From assembly GCA_947449875.1 (NCBI GenBank), contig CANFSY010000010.1:1-41724 (forward strand): 41,724 bases of DNA. The letters run 5' to 3'. The notes beneath the pieces were generated by a model, which saw nothing but the letters and a program-made list of their open reading frames with translations, did no database searches and was not told where the DNA came from. The position numbers were made by a program, and so were the translations under genes. This DNA is from Paracoccaceae bacterium (GTDB taxonomy: Bacteria; Pseudomonadota; Alphaproteobacteria; Rhodobacterales; Rhodobacteraceae). Shown in pieces: positions 30,648-39,081 of this stretch; position 1 is the first letter of the stretch, and each line of letters starts with the position of its first letter.

Positions 30648-31474
30648 GGGCGCAGCGGATTGGCTTTGGCCAAGCGGTCAAAGTCCATCAGGCTAGACAC
30701 CAGCGCCTGCATGTCTTTCAGCGCGATCATATTGGGCCCATCAGACGGGGAATTGTCGGGGTCTTCATGGGTTTCGATGAAGACACCTGCAATGCCCAAA
30801 GCCACCGCACAGCGCGCCATGACGGGGGCAAACTCGCGCTGCCCGCCCGAGGAATTGCCCTGACCGCCGGGTTGCTGCACCGAATGGGTGGCGTCCATCA
30901 CCACGGGGTAGCCGGTGCGTGCCAGAATCGGCAGGCTGCGCATATCGGCCACCAGCGTGTTGTAGCCAAAGCTGGCGCCGCGTTCGGTGAGCATAATCTT
31001 GTCATTGCCGGTCGAGGCGACCTTGGCCGCCACATTGGCCATATCCCACGGGGCCAAGAACTGCCCCTTCTTGATATTCACCACCGCCCCCGTCTCGCCC
31101 GCTGCCAGCAAAAGATCGGTCTGGCGGCATAAGAACGCGGGGATCTGGATAACATCCACCACGCGGGCCGCTTCCTGGGCTTGGCCAATGTCATGCACAT
31201 CGGTCAGCACGGGAATGCCCATGGCGCGCACGGCGGCCAGCACGTGCAAACCTGCCTCGATCCCCAAGCCGCGCCGCCCGTTCAGGCTGGTGCGGTTGGC
31301 TTTGTCATAGCTGGCCTTAAAGACATATTGCGCTCCCGATGCGGCGCAGACCTCGGCCATATGGCCTGCGATCATTTGCGCATGGGTCAGGCTTTCCAAC
31401 TGGCAGGGGCCTGCGATGACCAGAAGCGGTTTGTCGTTCGAGACGGTCAGCCCGCCAATAGTCACGTCTTTCAT
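30644..31474 (-). CDS. kdsA: KdsA, 3-deoxy-8-phosphooctulonate synthase
   Basis: KdsA condenses arabinose 5-phosphate and PEP to KDO 8-phosphate for LPS. The 276-residue protein has the opening LLVIAGPCQLESLTHAQMIA, the substrate motif FKASYDKANRTS, IPVLTDVHDIGQAQEAA, QIPAFLCRQTDLLLAAG and FGYNTLVADMRSLPIL, all standard for the family. Start 31474 is an ATG with AGGGAC upstream; a GTG one codon earlier is possible. The stop (TAA) and the flavoprotein stop (TAG) interlock at 30644-30647. lpxD at 9462 is the other lipid A/LPS-core gene in the window. Confidence 0.95.
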   Translation of the reverse strand: MKDVTIGGLTVSNDKPLLVIAGPCQLESLTHAQMIAGHMAEVCAASGAQYVFKASYDKANRTSLNGRRGLGIEAGLHVLAAVRAMGIPVLTDVHDIGQAQEAARVVDVIQIPAFLCRQTDLLLAAGETGAVVNIKKGQFLAPWDMANVAAKVASTGNDKIMLTERGASFGYNTLVADMRSLPILARTGYPVVMDATHSVQQPGGQGNSSGGQREFAPVMARCAVALGIAGVFIETHEDPDNSPSDGPNMIALKDMQALVSSLMDFDRLAKANPLRP

Positions 31475-31564
31475 CACTGTGTCCCTTTATCAGCCCGCGC
31501 ATGCGCGACCCCTTTAGCATCAAAGGGCAAGGGCCGCAAAGCGCAAGCCGCGCGGGGCAGGGGC

Positions 31565-32038
31565 TTAAGACGCCACCCGCAAGGCCAAAAGCTGCGCTTC
31601 GCTCACCAGCAATTCATCAACCTGACACACCAGCGCATCGGTGTCCCTGCGCAAGATCGCCACCCTGCGCCCCAGTCGGCAGGGATTGTCTGTGAGCGAT
31701 TGGTACAAGATGCGGTTAGTGGTGCGCACTGTCAGGCCAAAATCGCTCAAAAGCTGCCCAAACAACACATCAGAGTGTTGCAACTGCTCTAAGAACCCGT
31801 CGGGCAAGGCGGGCAACGAGACATTCAGCACGGCATCCAAAATCTTGGCACCCGAGACCGCTTGATGAATAGAAGATCGCCGCCGCAACCGATCCACGCT
31901 GTCGATCACCTGACTTTGGCGCACCGCCAGCGGGCCAAAGGCTGCCTGCAGCACCGGCGTCATAAGGCCGTCATGGTCCAATAGCCTTTGGCTAAAGGGC
32001 CCTGCGCGTTCGATGGCAGGTGGCAGGTTGGCGGTCAT
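31565..32038 (-). CDS. Hypothetical protein, possible chorismate-lyase-like fold
   Basis: A 157-residue soluble protein reading MTANLPPAIERAGPFSQRLL at the start. The layout, an N-terminal helix, paired strands, then PALPDGFLEQLQHSDVLFGQ and LLSDFGLTVRTTNRILYQSL, recalls UbiC/UTRA-like chorismate lyases: a short loop, a helix with I/F-G-x-L-L, and an Arg-rich strand. Key UbiC residues cannot be assigned with confidence, so the call is tentative. It lies 90 bases upstream of kdsA on the same strand. The perfect palindrome CGCGCATGCGCG is in the gap. It has no signal peptide or membrane segment. Confidence 0.6.
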   Translation of the reverse strand: MTANLPPAIERAGPFSQRLLDHDGLMTPVLQAAFGPLAVRQSQVIDSVDRLRRRSSIHQAVSGAKILDAVLNVSLPALPDGFLEQLQHSDVLFGQLLSDFGLTVRTTNRILYQSLTDNPCRLGRRVAILRRDTDALVCQVDELLVSEAQLLALRVAS

Positions 32039-32089
32039 GCGTAAGGTGCTTTTTTCCGGAAGTCACCGCCGATTTGCCCTGTTCGCATC

Positions 32090-32119
32090 GGGTTTGCAAG
32101 ACTTGGGTTTGCAAGACGT
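32090..32119 (+). repeat. Tandem 15-base repeat upstream of peroxidase gene
   Basis: GGGTTTGCAAGACTT (32090-32104) is followed directly by GGGTTTGCAAGACGT (32105-32119), and a weaker third unit begins GGGGTCACAAG. It lies in the 274-base gap between the minus-strand hypothetical gene and the peroxidase operon. The function is unknown. Confidence 0.7.
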
Positions 32120-32200
32120 GGGGTCACAAGCAAGCGCGATCAATCCGGCCAGTGGCGTCTGAGGACAGATCATAAAAGCATTCATTTTCAATCCTCTGCC

Positions 32201-32270
32201 TGCGACACTTTGCGACACACCGCCATGCGATGCAACACGCTCGCCCCAAAATCGCCATTCTGTCGCGACA
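32201..32270 (+). promoter_or_regulatory. Candidate response-regulator sites before the peroxidase operon
   Basis: TGCGACACTT (32201-32210) and TGCGACACAC (32211-32220) form a direct repeat with a 10-base period, the arrangement bound by OmpR/PhoB-family dimers. TGTCGCGACA (32261-32270) is a perfect palindrome made of the same GCGACA half-site. An OmpR-family regulator is encoded in the operon that follows, so autoregulation is plausible. Confidence 0.45.
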
Positions 32271-32312
32271 CGCTGTTTGCACTGTGCCCAAACCAAGCAA
32301 AAGGTTTGATCC

Positions 32313-34040
32313 ATGCAGCGTCGTCACTTTCTAAAATCTCTGGCCAGCCTGCCTGTGGCCTGTGCTTTGACCCATCTGCCGCACGCCGCTGTGGCAAAGG
32401 CCGCGCCGTTTCCCCAAACGGGTGGTTATCGCAGCCTGTTTGCCCATCTGCCCGCTGCACAGTTTGCCGAGGCAGACTTGATCCGTCTGGCCAATGGCAC
32501 AGGCCCCGATCTGCCAGGGATGAGTGCCGCACCCGAGATCTTGAGCGACACGAACGCTGCGCCTTTGCGCAACGCGCAGGGCGAGGTGATCTTGTCGGCC
32601 ACGCCCGAAACCCAACCGGATGACGAAGAAAACTACGGGATTCCGGCGGGTTATACCTATCTTGGCCAATTTGTCGATCACGACATCACCTTTAAGGCAG
32701 ATGATGCCTTTGCCGACAAGGGGCAGGCGGGGGTGAACCACCGCACGTCGCGCTTTGATCTGGACTCGCTTTACGGCGCAGGGCCCGGCTTGCAGCCGTT
32801 TTTGTATGCCGCCGATGGCCGCAGCTTGGCGCGCGGGCGGGCGTTGACCCAAGGGGGGCGGCCCTCGGCCAGTTTTGACCATCCGCGCATTGATGGCGTG
32901 GCGGTCATTGGCGACAAGCGCAACGATGAAAACGTGCTGGTCAGCCAGATGCACGGGGTGTTTGCGGGCTTTCACAACGCCTTAGCCCAAGATCGCCCCA
33001 AGGCCAGCTTTGAAGAGCTGCGCCAGAGGGTGACATGGCATTACCAATGGATGCTTTTGACTGATTTTCTGCCCCGTCTGTGCGGGGATAAGGTGGTGCA
33101 TCGCTTATTGCCCAGCTTGGCCGATGGGCGCGGGCCCCACTGCGCGCGCAGCCATCGCAGCCTGACGGCTGATCTGCGCCCCGGCGAGATGCCGTTAGAG
33201 TTTTCCGATGCCGCTTACCGCTATGGCCATTCCGCCATCCGTTCGGTTTACCGTCTCAATGCGCAGATGCACGGCACGCCTGAAGAGCGGCGCCGCAACC
33301 CTGCTGCGGCTGGTCGCAAGTTCATCTTTGCCGCTGTGGATCAAGCGGGCCTGAACGGCAACCGCGCCTTTCCCGAAGAATGGGCCATCGACTGGAGTTT
33401 GTTCTTCGAAACGCGCCGCGCCATGACGCCAGACCAAATCGCCTTGGGCGCGTTAAAGGTTCAGCCGTCGTACAAAATCGACACAAGCTTGGTAAACCCC
33501 TTGGCTTTTCTGCCCGACTTCTCTCAAACGGGCTCGCCCGCAGCCACCAATGCCGAGGGCTTTGCCAAGCCCAAACCCGGGGCAATTGCCAATCTGGCCC
33601 TGCGCAATCTGATGCGCGGGCAGGCCAGTGGCCTTGCCTCGGGGCAGGATGTGGCGCGCGCGATGGGGATTGACCCCCTCGCGGATGAGGATTTGAGGGT
33701 GGGCAAGGCCACGGTTGACGGGCTGGCCACCAACCGCTCGATTGTCGACTATGGCGACAGCTTCCGTGGCCAAGCGCCGCTGTGGTTTTATGTGCTGGCC
33801 GAAGCGCAGTATACGTGGTGCAGGCGGGCGCGCGCGCACGGCGGCGGTGATCTGGCCAAGAACACCATGCCGGGCCGTCTGGGGCCAGTCGGCGGGCGTC
33901 TGGTGGCCGAGACCTTTGTGGCGCTGATGGAGCTTGACCCCGACAGTGTTTTGCATGCTCCGCGCCGCTGGCAGCCCGACTATGGCCAAGGCCCGCGCTT
34001 TGGCATGGTTGATTTGATCCGCACCGCTGGCCTAGGATAA
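32313..34040 (+). CDS. Exported animal-type haem peroxidase (peroxinectin-like)
   Basis: A 575-residue protein of the peroxidase-cyclooxygenase (An_peroxidase) superfamily. The N-terminus MQRRHFLKSLASLPVACAL is a twin-arginine signal, so the enzyme is exported folded. The distal haem motif is YLGQFVDHDITF (His123), GDKRNDENVLVSQMHGVFAG is the second family motif, and the proximal haem ligand is His306 in YRYGHSAI. Such enzymes use peroxide to oxidise halides or organic substrates; the substrate here is unknown. AAAGG precedes the ATG. It is followed after four bases by a response regulator and then a histidine kinase, implying that enzyme and sensor are produced together. Confidence 0.88.
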   Translation: MQRRHFLKSLASLPVACALTHLPHAAVAKAAPFPQTGGYRSLFAHLPAAQFAEADLIRLANGTGPDLPGMSAAPEILSDTNAAPLRNAQGEVILSATPETQPDDEENYGIPAGYTYLGQFVDHDITFKADDAFADKGQAGVNHRTSRFDLDSLYGAGPGLQPFLYAADGRSLARGRALTQGGRPSASFDHPRIDGVAVIGDKRNDENVLVSQMHGVFAGFHNALAQDRPKASFEELRQRVTWHYQWMLLTDFLPRLCGDKVVHRLLPSLADGRGPHCARSHRSLTADLRPGEMPLEFSDAAYRYGHSAIRSVYRLNAQMHGTPEERRRNPAAAGRKFIFAAVDQAGLNGNRAFPEEWAIDWSLFFETRRAMTPDQIALGALKVQPSYKIDTSLVNPLAFLPDFSQTGSPAATNAEGFAKPKPGAIANLALRNLMRGQASGLASGQDVARAMGIDPLADEDLRVGKATVDGLATNRSIVDYGDSFRGQAPLWFYVLAEAQYTWCRRARAHGGGDLAKNTMPGRLGPVGGRLVAETFVALMELDPDSVLHAPRRWQPDYGQGPRFGMVDLIRTAGLG

Positions 34041-34044
34041 GCGC

Positions 34045-34761
34045 ATGACCCACAAACCCTGCATTCTCATCGTCGATGACGAGGCTTCGATCCGCGAACC
34101 TTTGGTGGAATATCTGGCCCGCAACGAGGTGTTGCCCCTTGTCGCAGCCTCTGCCGAAGAGGCGCGCTTGCAGCTGACGCTGCATCCGGTCGATCTGATC
34201 ATCCTTGATATCATGATGCCGGGGGAAGACGGCCTGTCGCTGTGCCGCGATCTGCGCCGCCAGTCGGACGTGCCCATCATCCTGCTCACCGCGCGCACCG
34301 ATGATATTGACCGCATCATCGGGCTGGAAATGGGGGCCGATGATTACATGGGCAAGCCCTTTGCCCCGCGCGAACTGCTGGCCCGTATCCGCGCCGTGCT
34401 GCGGCGGACCGGGGTGCGCGCGGTGCGCGGGCAGGGGCGGCAGGTTTACGGGTTTGACAAGTGGGTTGTGAACATCGACGAGCGGAGTGTGACGCGGACC
34501 GATGGAGTCACGGTGCCCATGGGGGATGCCGAATTGCGCCTGTTGATCGCTTTTGTGCTGCATCCCCGCCATGTCCTGTCGCGCAATCAATTGCTTGATC
34601 TGGCCGATTCCAAAGAGGCCGATCTGTTTGACCGGAGCATCGACAACCGCGTGCTGCGCCTGCGTCGCAAGATCGAGGATGATCCTGCAGCGCCCGCCTT
34701 TATCAAAACCGTGCGCAGCGGTGGCTATGTTTTCACGGCGGATGTGCGCAAGTTGTCATGA
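34045..34761 (+). CDS. OmpR-family response regulator
   Basis: A 238-residue regulator. The receiver domain (1-120) has the acidic pair at 11-12 (ILIVDDEAS), phospho-acceptor Asp55 (LIILDIMMPG), Thr in ILLTART and Lys in YMGKPF. The winged-helix output domain (about 135-235) has VLSRNQLLDLADSKEADLFD, then SIDNRVLRLRRKIEDDP and KTVRSGGYVF, typical of OmpR/PhoB. It is co-transcribed with the peroxidase gene (four-base gap) and overlaps the kinase gene by ATGA. Direct repeats upstream of the operon are likely binding sites. Confidence 0.95.
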   Translation: MTHKPCILIVDDEASIREPLVEYLARNEVLPLVAASAEEARLQLTLHPVDLIILDIMMPGEDGLSLCRDLRRQSDVPIILLTARTDDIDRIIGLEMGADDYMGKPFAPRELLARIRAVLRRTGVRAVRGQGRQVYGFDKWVVNIDERSVTRTDGVTVPMGDAELRLLIAFVLHPRHVLSRNQLLDLADSKEADLFDRSIDNRVLRLRRKIEDDPAAPAFIKTVRSGGYVFTADVRKLS

Positions 34762-36167
34762 ACACCCCTCGCCCCCCGATTTGGCGCAAGCCCTTTCGCC
34801 CGCGCAGCATGTTCGGGCAAATGGCCATCGCGATCGCCTTGGCCTTGACTGCGGCCCAGGGGATCAATGTGCTGGTCTTGCTGAACGGCGACCAATTAAG
34901 CCAGATTGGTCGGGTGGGCAGTTTGGCAGAAAGCGTGTGCTTTGAGGCCTTGACCGACAGGTTGCGCCAACCCGATCCCGCAACGGGGGGCGCCAAAGAC
35001 GTTCCGCCGTACGATGCGTCGTTAAGCCTTGAAAGCGTGCCTTATGATTTACACAGCCTAAGTGGCTTAACACGCGATGACGCCTTGCAAGAGCGCGCAA
35101 CTTCAGCCCTGCGCGACCACGGTGTATCTGTCTATGCCGTGCAGGCGGGCACGCGCTTTGTGATGCAGCGCGCTGTCCCGCCGCCCTCGCCCCAGGGGCA
35201 AGCCGCCCCGCCCCCGCCCATGACGCCGGTCGAAACATTCATCGCCGTACGAGCTGCGGCACAGGGCGATTGGCTGCGGTGTCGGGTGACAACGTTGATC
35301 GAAGAACGCTCGATCAACGGGCGGGTGATCTTCGGCACCTTGATGCTTTACGCTTTGGTCTTGGGCAGTCTTTTGATCTTCACCCGCTGGCTGGTGATGC
35401 CCCTTTCCCGCCTGTCGCAAGCTGCGACGCGCATGGGGCTTGGCCAAGACGTGTTGCCCGTGCCCGCCTCTGGCCCTGCCGAGATCGGTGCCGTGACGGT
35501 GGCGTTTAACGATATGAACGCCCGCATCACACAAATGTTGCAAGATAAAGACGCCCTGCTGGGGGCCCTTGGCCATGATCTGCGCACGCCCCTGACCGCT
35601 TTGCGCATCAGGGCCGAAAATCTTGACCCCTCCGCCAGCCGCGAACAGATGATCGCGGCGATCAACCATTTGACTCATATCGTGAACGGCATTTTAGACC
35701 TTTCCAAAATCGGGGCCACCAAAGAAGCGGCCGTGCCCACCGATCTGACGGCGCTGATCACCACAATCGTGGAAGAGTTCGAAGATCTTGGCGCTGACGT
35801 GGGTTTGACGGCAGGCCCGCGCATAAATGCCACCCTGCGTCCGCATCTTTTTATGCGCCTGATCCGCAATTTGGTCGAGAATGCGGTGAAATATGGCCGC
35901 TGCGCCCGTATTGGCATCACGCAACAGTCGCAGGGCCTGTGCATCACGATTGACGATCAAGGCCCGGGCATCGCGCCACAGGTGGTTCAACGCCTGCTCA
36001 AACCCTTCGAACGGTTGGACAGTTCGCGCAACAGTGCCAGCGGCGGGGCGGGCTTGGGCCTGTCGATTGCGCAGATGATCGCCCAAGTCCACGCATCAGA
36101 GCTTCGGTTTGAAAACCGCGCAGAGGGTGGGCTGCGGGTCAGTATTGTCTTGCCAAACAGGTCTTAA
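34758..36167 (+). CDS. Sensor histidine kinase
   Basis: A 469-residue membrane kinase. Helix 1 is at about 21-42 and helix 2 at about 190-210, bracketing a periplasmic domain of about 145 residues. That domain has a proline-rich stretch (RAVPPPSPQGQAAPPPPMTP, about 138-157). A HAMP linker follows (about 211-262), then the HisKA motif LGHDLRTPLTAL with phospho-acceptor His273. The ATPase domain has N-box NLVENAVKYG (371-380), DDQGPGIAP and GGAGLGLSIA. It should phosphorylate the preceding regulator. Its periplasmic sensor may respond to oxidants or to products of the exported peroxidase encoded upstream. Confidence 0.93.
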   Translation: MNTPRPPIWRKPFRPRSMFGQMAIAIALALTAAQGINVLVLLNGDQLSQIGRVGSLAESVCFEALTDRLRQPDPATGGAKDVPPYDASLSLESVPYDLHSLSGLTRDDALQERATSALRDHGVSVYAVQAGTRFVMQRAVPPPSPQGQAAPPPPMTPVETFIAVRAAAQGDWLRCRVTTLIEERSINGRVIFGTLMLYALVLGSLLIFTRWLVMPLSRLSQAATRMGLGQDVLPVPASGPAEIGAVTVAFNDMNARITQMLQDKDALLGALGHDLRTPLTALRIRAENLDPSASREQMIAAINHLTHIVNGILDLSKIGATKEAAVPTDLTALITTIVEEFEDLGADVGLTAGPRINATLRPHLFMRLIRNLVENAVKYGRCARIGITQQSQGLCITIDDQGPGIAPQVVQRLLKPFERLDSSRNSASGGAGLGLSIAQMIAQVHASELRFENRAEGGLRVSIVLPNRS

Positions 36168-36277
36168 GCGGCGCGCCGAAGCGGTGTGGAAACGCGCAAG
36201 GTCCTCGCAGGTCGACATGCCCTTTTGCCCGCCCCCATCGCCGCTTCGGATGCGGGCGGGCGCGGTGTTGCGCGCCG

Positions 36278-36709
36278 TCAAACCGCACGGTCGATTCGCG
36301 TGCTGAGATGAATCAGGCTTTCAGACGATTTCACCCCCGTCATCGCGCCGATCTGATCAAGCACATCATCCAGTGCGGCCGTGTTCGGTGCTGCCAGTTG
36401 CAGCAGCAAATCGAACCGGCCAGAGGTGGTAAAGACCCGCTCCACCTCGGCAATGGCCTTCAGGCGTGACAGGATCGCCGCCTGACTGCGCGGTTCGATG
36501 GTCAGCAAGACAGAGGCGCGCAACCGCCCCTGCCGCGCCTCTTCGCCCAGCTTGAGCGTATAGCCTGCGATGATGCCGCCCGTCTCTAACCGCTCTAGCC
36601 GGGCTTGAATGGTGGACCGCGCCACCTTCAAACGGCGGGCCAAAGTCGCCACAGAGATGCGGGCATCCGCACTGAGCAGGCCGATGATATTGCGATCGAG
36701 GTCGTCCAT
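36278..36709 (-). CDS. Lrp/AsnC family transcriptional regulator
   Basis: A 143-residue regulator. An N-terminal helix-turn-helix (LSADARISVATLARRLKVAR, then STIQARLERLETGGIIAGYT) is followed by the RAM ligand-binding domain (about 65-140), with ETGGIIAGYTLKLG at the join. Members bind amino acids and act as dimers or octamers. It is divergent from the ornithine decarboxylase gene, and a 17-base palindrome lies in the shared intergenic region, so control of its own gene and of polyamine synthesis is likely. The ligand is not clear from sequence; ornithine, arginine or lysine would be logical. Confidence 0.92.
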   Translation of the reverse strand: MDDLDRNIIGLLSADARISVATLARRLKVARSTIQARLERLETGGIIAGYTLKLGEEARQGRLRASVLLTIEPRSQAAILSRLKAIAEVERVFTTSGRFDLLLQLAAPNTAALDDVLDQIGAMTGVKSSESLIHLSTRIDRAV

Positions 36710-36726
36710 ACAATATGCCTTCCTTT

Positions 36727-36743
36727 TTCGTCATTATGACGAA
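36727..36743. promoter_or_regulatory. Palindromic operator candidate for the Lrp regulator
   Basis: TTCGTCAT-T-ATGACGAA is a perfect 8-base inverted repeat about one central base, 18 bases before the Lrp start codon and in an AT-rich tract. Both features are typical of Lrp/AsnC sites. Confidence 0.65.
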
Positions 36744-36932
36744 GTAATCAGACAAATATATAGTTTTGTTCGGTGAAGTTGTCACGCATATGCAGCATCC
36801 TACGTTGCAGGAAAAGGGCGGCTCATACGCACCTGGCCTGGTTGGAAAAACCGAGCTTGTGCCGAGCCTGCCTGTCCATTTTTATGGCAACGGGAAGGGA
36901 CAAGCATCTTGTTGGCAGAAAGGAATACGCCG
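36744..36932 (+). ncRNA. Long leader of the ornithine decarboxylase gene (possible speF-type RNA)
   Basis: The 189 bases before the ODC start hold no gene on the plus strand that I can support. Several short self-complementary segments are visible (GCATATGC near 36788-36795; TCCT...AGGA near 36799-36813). Alphaproteobacterial ODC genes are known to carry the conserved speF leader motif. I cannot confirm a match by eye. Confidence 0.25.
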
Positions 36933-38078
36933 ATGGGACTGTCCAAAACGATCTGGACCAATCCGACCGAATACCTGCGCAATCAGCAGCCGGAAAACCC
37001 CGTGCTGTTTTTTGCGCCCCAAACCGTGCAGGCGACCGCGCGTCGGTTTCTGCAAGGATTTCCGGGCCTTGTGACCTATGCGGTCAAGTCCAACCCTTCG
37101 GAAGAAGTGGTTGAAAACCTGATTGCAGCCGGTGTGAAGGGGTTTGACTGCGCCTCGCCGTTTGAGATTGACCTGATCCGCCGCTTGGATCCGGATGCAG
37201 CGATCCATTACCACAACCCCGTGCGCTCGCGCGCCGAGATTGCCTTTGCGGTCGAGCGTAAGGTGATCTCTTGGTCGGTCGACAGCCGCAGCGAATTGGC
37301 CAAGTTGATCGAGATGGTGCCCGCAGAAGGCTGCGAGATTTCCGTGCGCTTCAAGCTGCCGGTGTCGGGCGCTGCCTATAACTTTGGCGCCAAGTTTGGC
37401 GCCACGGCAGAACTGGCGGCAGAGCTGCTGAAGACCGTGGCGGATGCGGGTTTTGTGCCCTCGATCACCTTCCATCCGGGCACGCAGTGCACCGATCCGG
37501 AAGCGTGGGCATCCTATATCCGCGAAGCGGCCGTGATTGCGCGCAACGCGGGCGTGAAGATTGCCCGCCTGAACGTGGGCGGTGGGTTCCCCAACAACCG
37601 TGTCGACGGTGTCAGCGTGGACGTGCAGTCGATCTTTGAAACGATCGACCGCGTGACAGGCGAAAGCTTTGGGGCCAACCGTCCGGCTTTGGTTTGCGAG
37701 CCCGGGCGCGGTCTGTGCGGCGATGCCTTTGCTGTGGCAGCACGGGTCAAATCGGTGCGCGACGATGAGCATGTGTTCATGAACGACGGCATCTATGGGT
37801 CGATGTTCGAATTCAGCCAGATCGGCATCATCAACCGCGTCGAAGTCATTGATCCCAACGGCCACCGCCGCATGGGTGACGTGCAAGGCCGTGTCGTCTT
37901 TGGCCCGACCTGCGATTCGGTTGACCGTTTGCCAGGCGAGGTGCCCTTGGCCTCTGACGTGCAAGAGGGCGATTTTGTCGTCTTCCAAGGCATGGGGGCC
38001 TATTCCACCGTCACCAACAGCCGCTTCAACGGCTTTGGCGAATTGGGTGTGGTCACGGTTCTGTCGCTGAAGCTGTAA
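36933..38078 (+). CDS. Ornithine/lysine decarboxylase, eukaryotic (alanine racemase) fold
   Basis: A 381-residue PLP enzyme of fold type III. Lys52 in TYAVKSNPSEE forms the Schiff base. The glycine loop NVGGGFP (214-220) and CEPGRG (255-260) hold the PLP phosphate. Cys327 in FGPTCDSVD is the residue that completes the active site across the dimer. It decarboxylates ornithine to putrescine, and perhaps lysine to cadaverine. AAGGAA lies nine bases before the ATG at 36933; an in-frame TTG at 36909 is less likely. The next gene encodes N-carbamoylputrescine amidase, consistent with a polyamine locus, and a divergent Lrp regulator precedes it. Confidence 0.93.
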   Translation: MGLSKTIWTNPTEYLRNQQPENPVLFFAPQTVQATARRFLQGFPGLVTYAVKSNPSEEVVENLIAAGVKGFDCASPFEIDLIRRLDPDAAIHYHNPVRSRAEIAFAVERKVISWSVDSRSELAKLIEMVPAEGCEISVRFKLPVSGAAYNFGAKFGATAELAAELLKTVADAGFVPSITFHPGTQCTDPEAWASYIREAAVIARNAGVKIARLNVGGGFPNNRVDGVSVDVQSIFETIDRVTGESFGANRPALVCEPGRGLCGDAFAVAARVKSVRDDEHVFMNDGIYGSMFEFSQIGIINRVEVIDPNGHRRMGDVQGRVVFGPTCDSVDRLPGEVPLASDVQEGDFVVFQGMGAYSTVTNSRFNGFGELGVVTVLSLKL

Positions 38079-38095
38079 TCGTTAAAGCCTAACGC

Positions 38096-38135
38096 AAACC
38101 CCCGTCAGGTGCGATCCTGTCGGGGGTTTTCTTTT
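38096..38135 (+). terminator. Terminator after ornithine decarboxylase
   Basis: AAACCCCCG (38096-38104) pairs with CGGGGGTTT (38121-38129). The inner CAGG/CCTG stem is separated by a T-T mismatch, and TTTTCTTTT follows. Confidence 0.9.
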
Positions 38136-38199
38136 GGCCGCCTTTCCTTTCGCCCATGCCCGCGCCATAACGGCCCAAGCCCGACCGAAAGGATATCCC

Positions 38200-39081
38200 A
38201 TGCACCACCTTACCCTTGCCGCCACTCAATTCGCCTGCACATGGGACTTGCCCGCCAATCTTGATCAGGCCGAGGCTTTGGTGCGCCAAGCCGCCGCCCA
38301 AGGGGCAACCCTGATCCTGATCCAAGAGCTGTTCGCCAGCCCCTATTTCTGCATCGAACAACACCCCAAATACCTGTCCATGGCACAGCCTTTTGCGGGC
38401 AACCCGCTGATCGCCCGCTTTGCCGATCTGGCGCGCGAATTGGGCGTGGTGCTGCCCTGCCCCTATTTCGAAAAGGCGGGGCCTGCCTTTTTCAATTCTT
38501 GCGCCATGATTGATGCCGATGGCCGCATCTTGGGCAACTACCGCAAAAGCCATATCCCGCAAGGTGTTGGCTATGAAGAAAAGTTCTATTTCAGCCCCGG
38601 CGATACTGGCTACCGCGTGTGGGATACGGCCGTGGGCCGCATCGGTTTGGGCATATGCTGGGACCAGTGGTTCCCCGAATGCGCCCGCGCTATGGCGCTG
38701 ATGGGGGCCGAGGTGCTGCTCTATCCCACAGCCATCGGATCAGAACCCCCCGCGCCCGAGTACAACAGCCAACCCCATTGGGAGGCTTGTATGAAAGGCC
38801 ACGCCGCCGCCAATATCCTGCCCGTCATGGCGTCAAACCGCATCGGCCACGAAGTGGCCCCCGGCGGGCGCGATCTGACCTTTTACGGATCAAGCTTTAT
38901 CTGCGACCATGCGGGCCAAATTCTGGCCAAAGCCAGCCGCGAGAGGGCCGAGGTGATCACCGCCCGCGTCGATCTGAACCAAATCGCCGACCTGCGCGCC
39001 TCGTGGGGGATTTTTCGCGATCGGCGGCCCGAAACCTACGGGGTCTTGGCCACGTTGGACGGCGGTTTGCGTCAAGGGTAA
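38200..39081 (+). CDS. aguB: N-carbamoylputrescine amidase
   Basis: A 293-residue nitrilase-superfamily enzyme. The catalytic triad is visible: Glu43 (LIQELFASPYF), Lys116 (YRKSHIPQG) and Cys153 (GICWDQWFPE). The motifs GYEEKFYFSPGD and PTAIGSEP are typical of AguB, which hydrolyses N-carbamoylputrescine to putrescine in the agmatine route. Start 38200 has AAAGGA eight bases upstream. It follows the ODC gene but after a terminator, so it probably has its own promoter. With ODC, the cell would have two routes to putrescine. Its end overlaps the converging sulfotransferase-like gene by ten bases. Confidence 0.93.
   Translation: MHHLTLAATQFACTWDLPANLDQAEALVRQAAAQGATLILIQELFASPYFCIEQHPKYLSMAQPFAGNPLIARFADLARELGVVLPCPYFEKAGPAFFNSCAMIDADGRILGNYRKSHIPQGVGYEEKFYFSPGDTGYRVWDTAVGRIGLGICWDQWFPECARAMALMGAEVLLYPTAIGSEPPAPEYNSQPHWEACMKGHAAANILPVMASNRIGHEVAPGGRDLTFYGSSFICDHAGQILAKASRERAEVITARVDLNQIADLRASWGIFRDRRPETYGVLATLDGGLRQG

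Noticed and set aside
31496-31507. Perfect palindrome CGCGCATGCGCG between kdsA and the next gene
   Set aside because: Short GC-only palindromes are common in this composition, and no second copy or partner regulator is visible.
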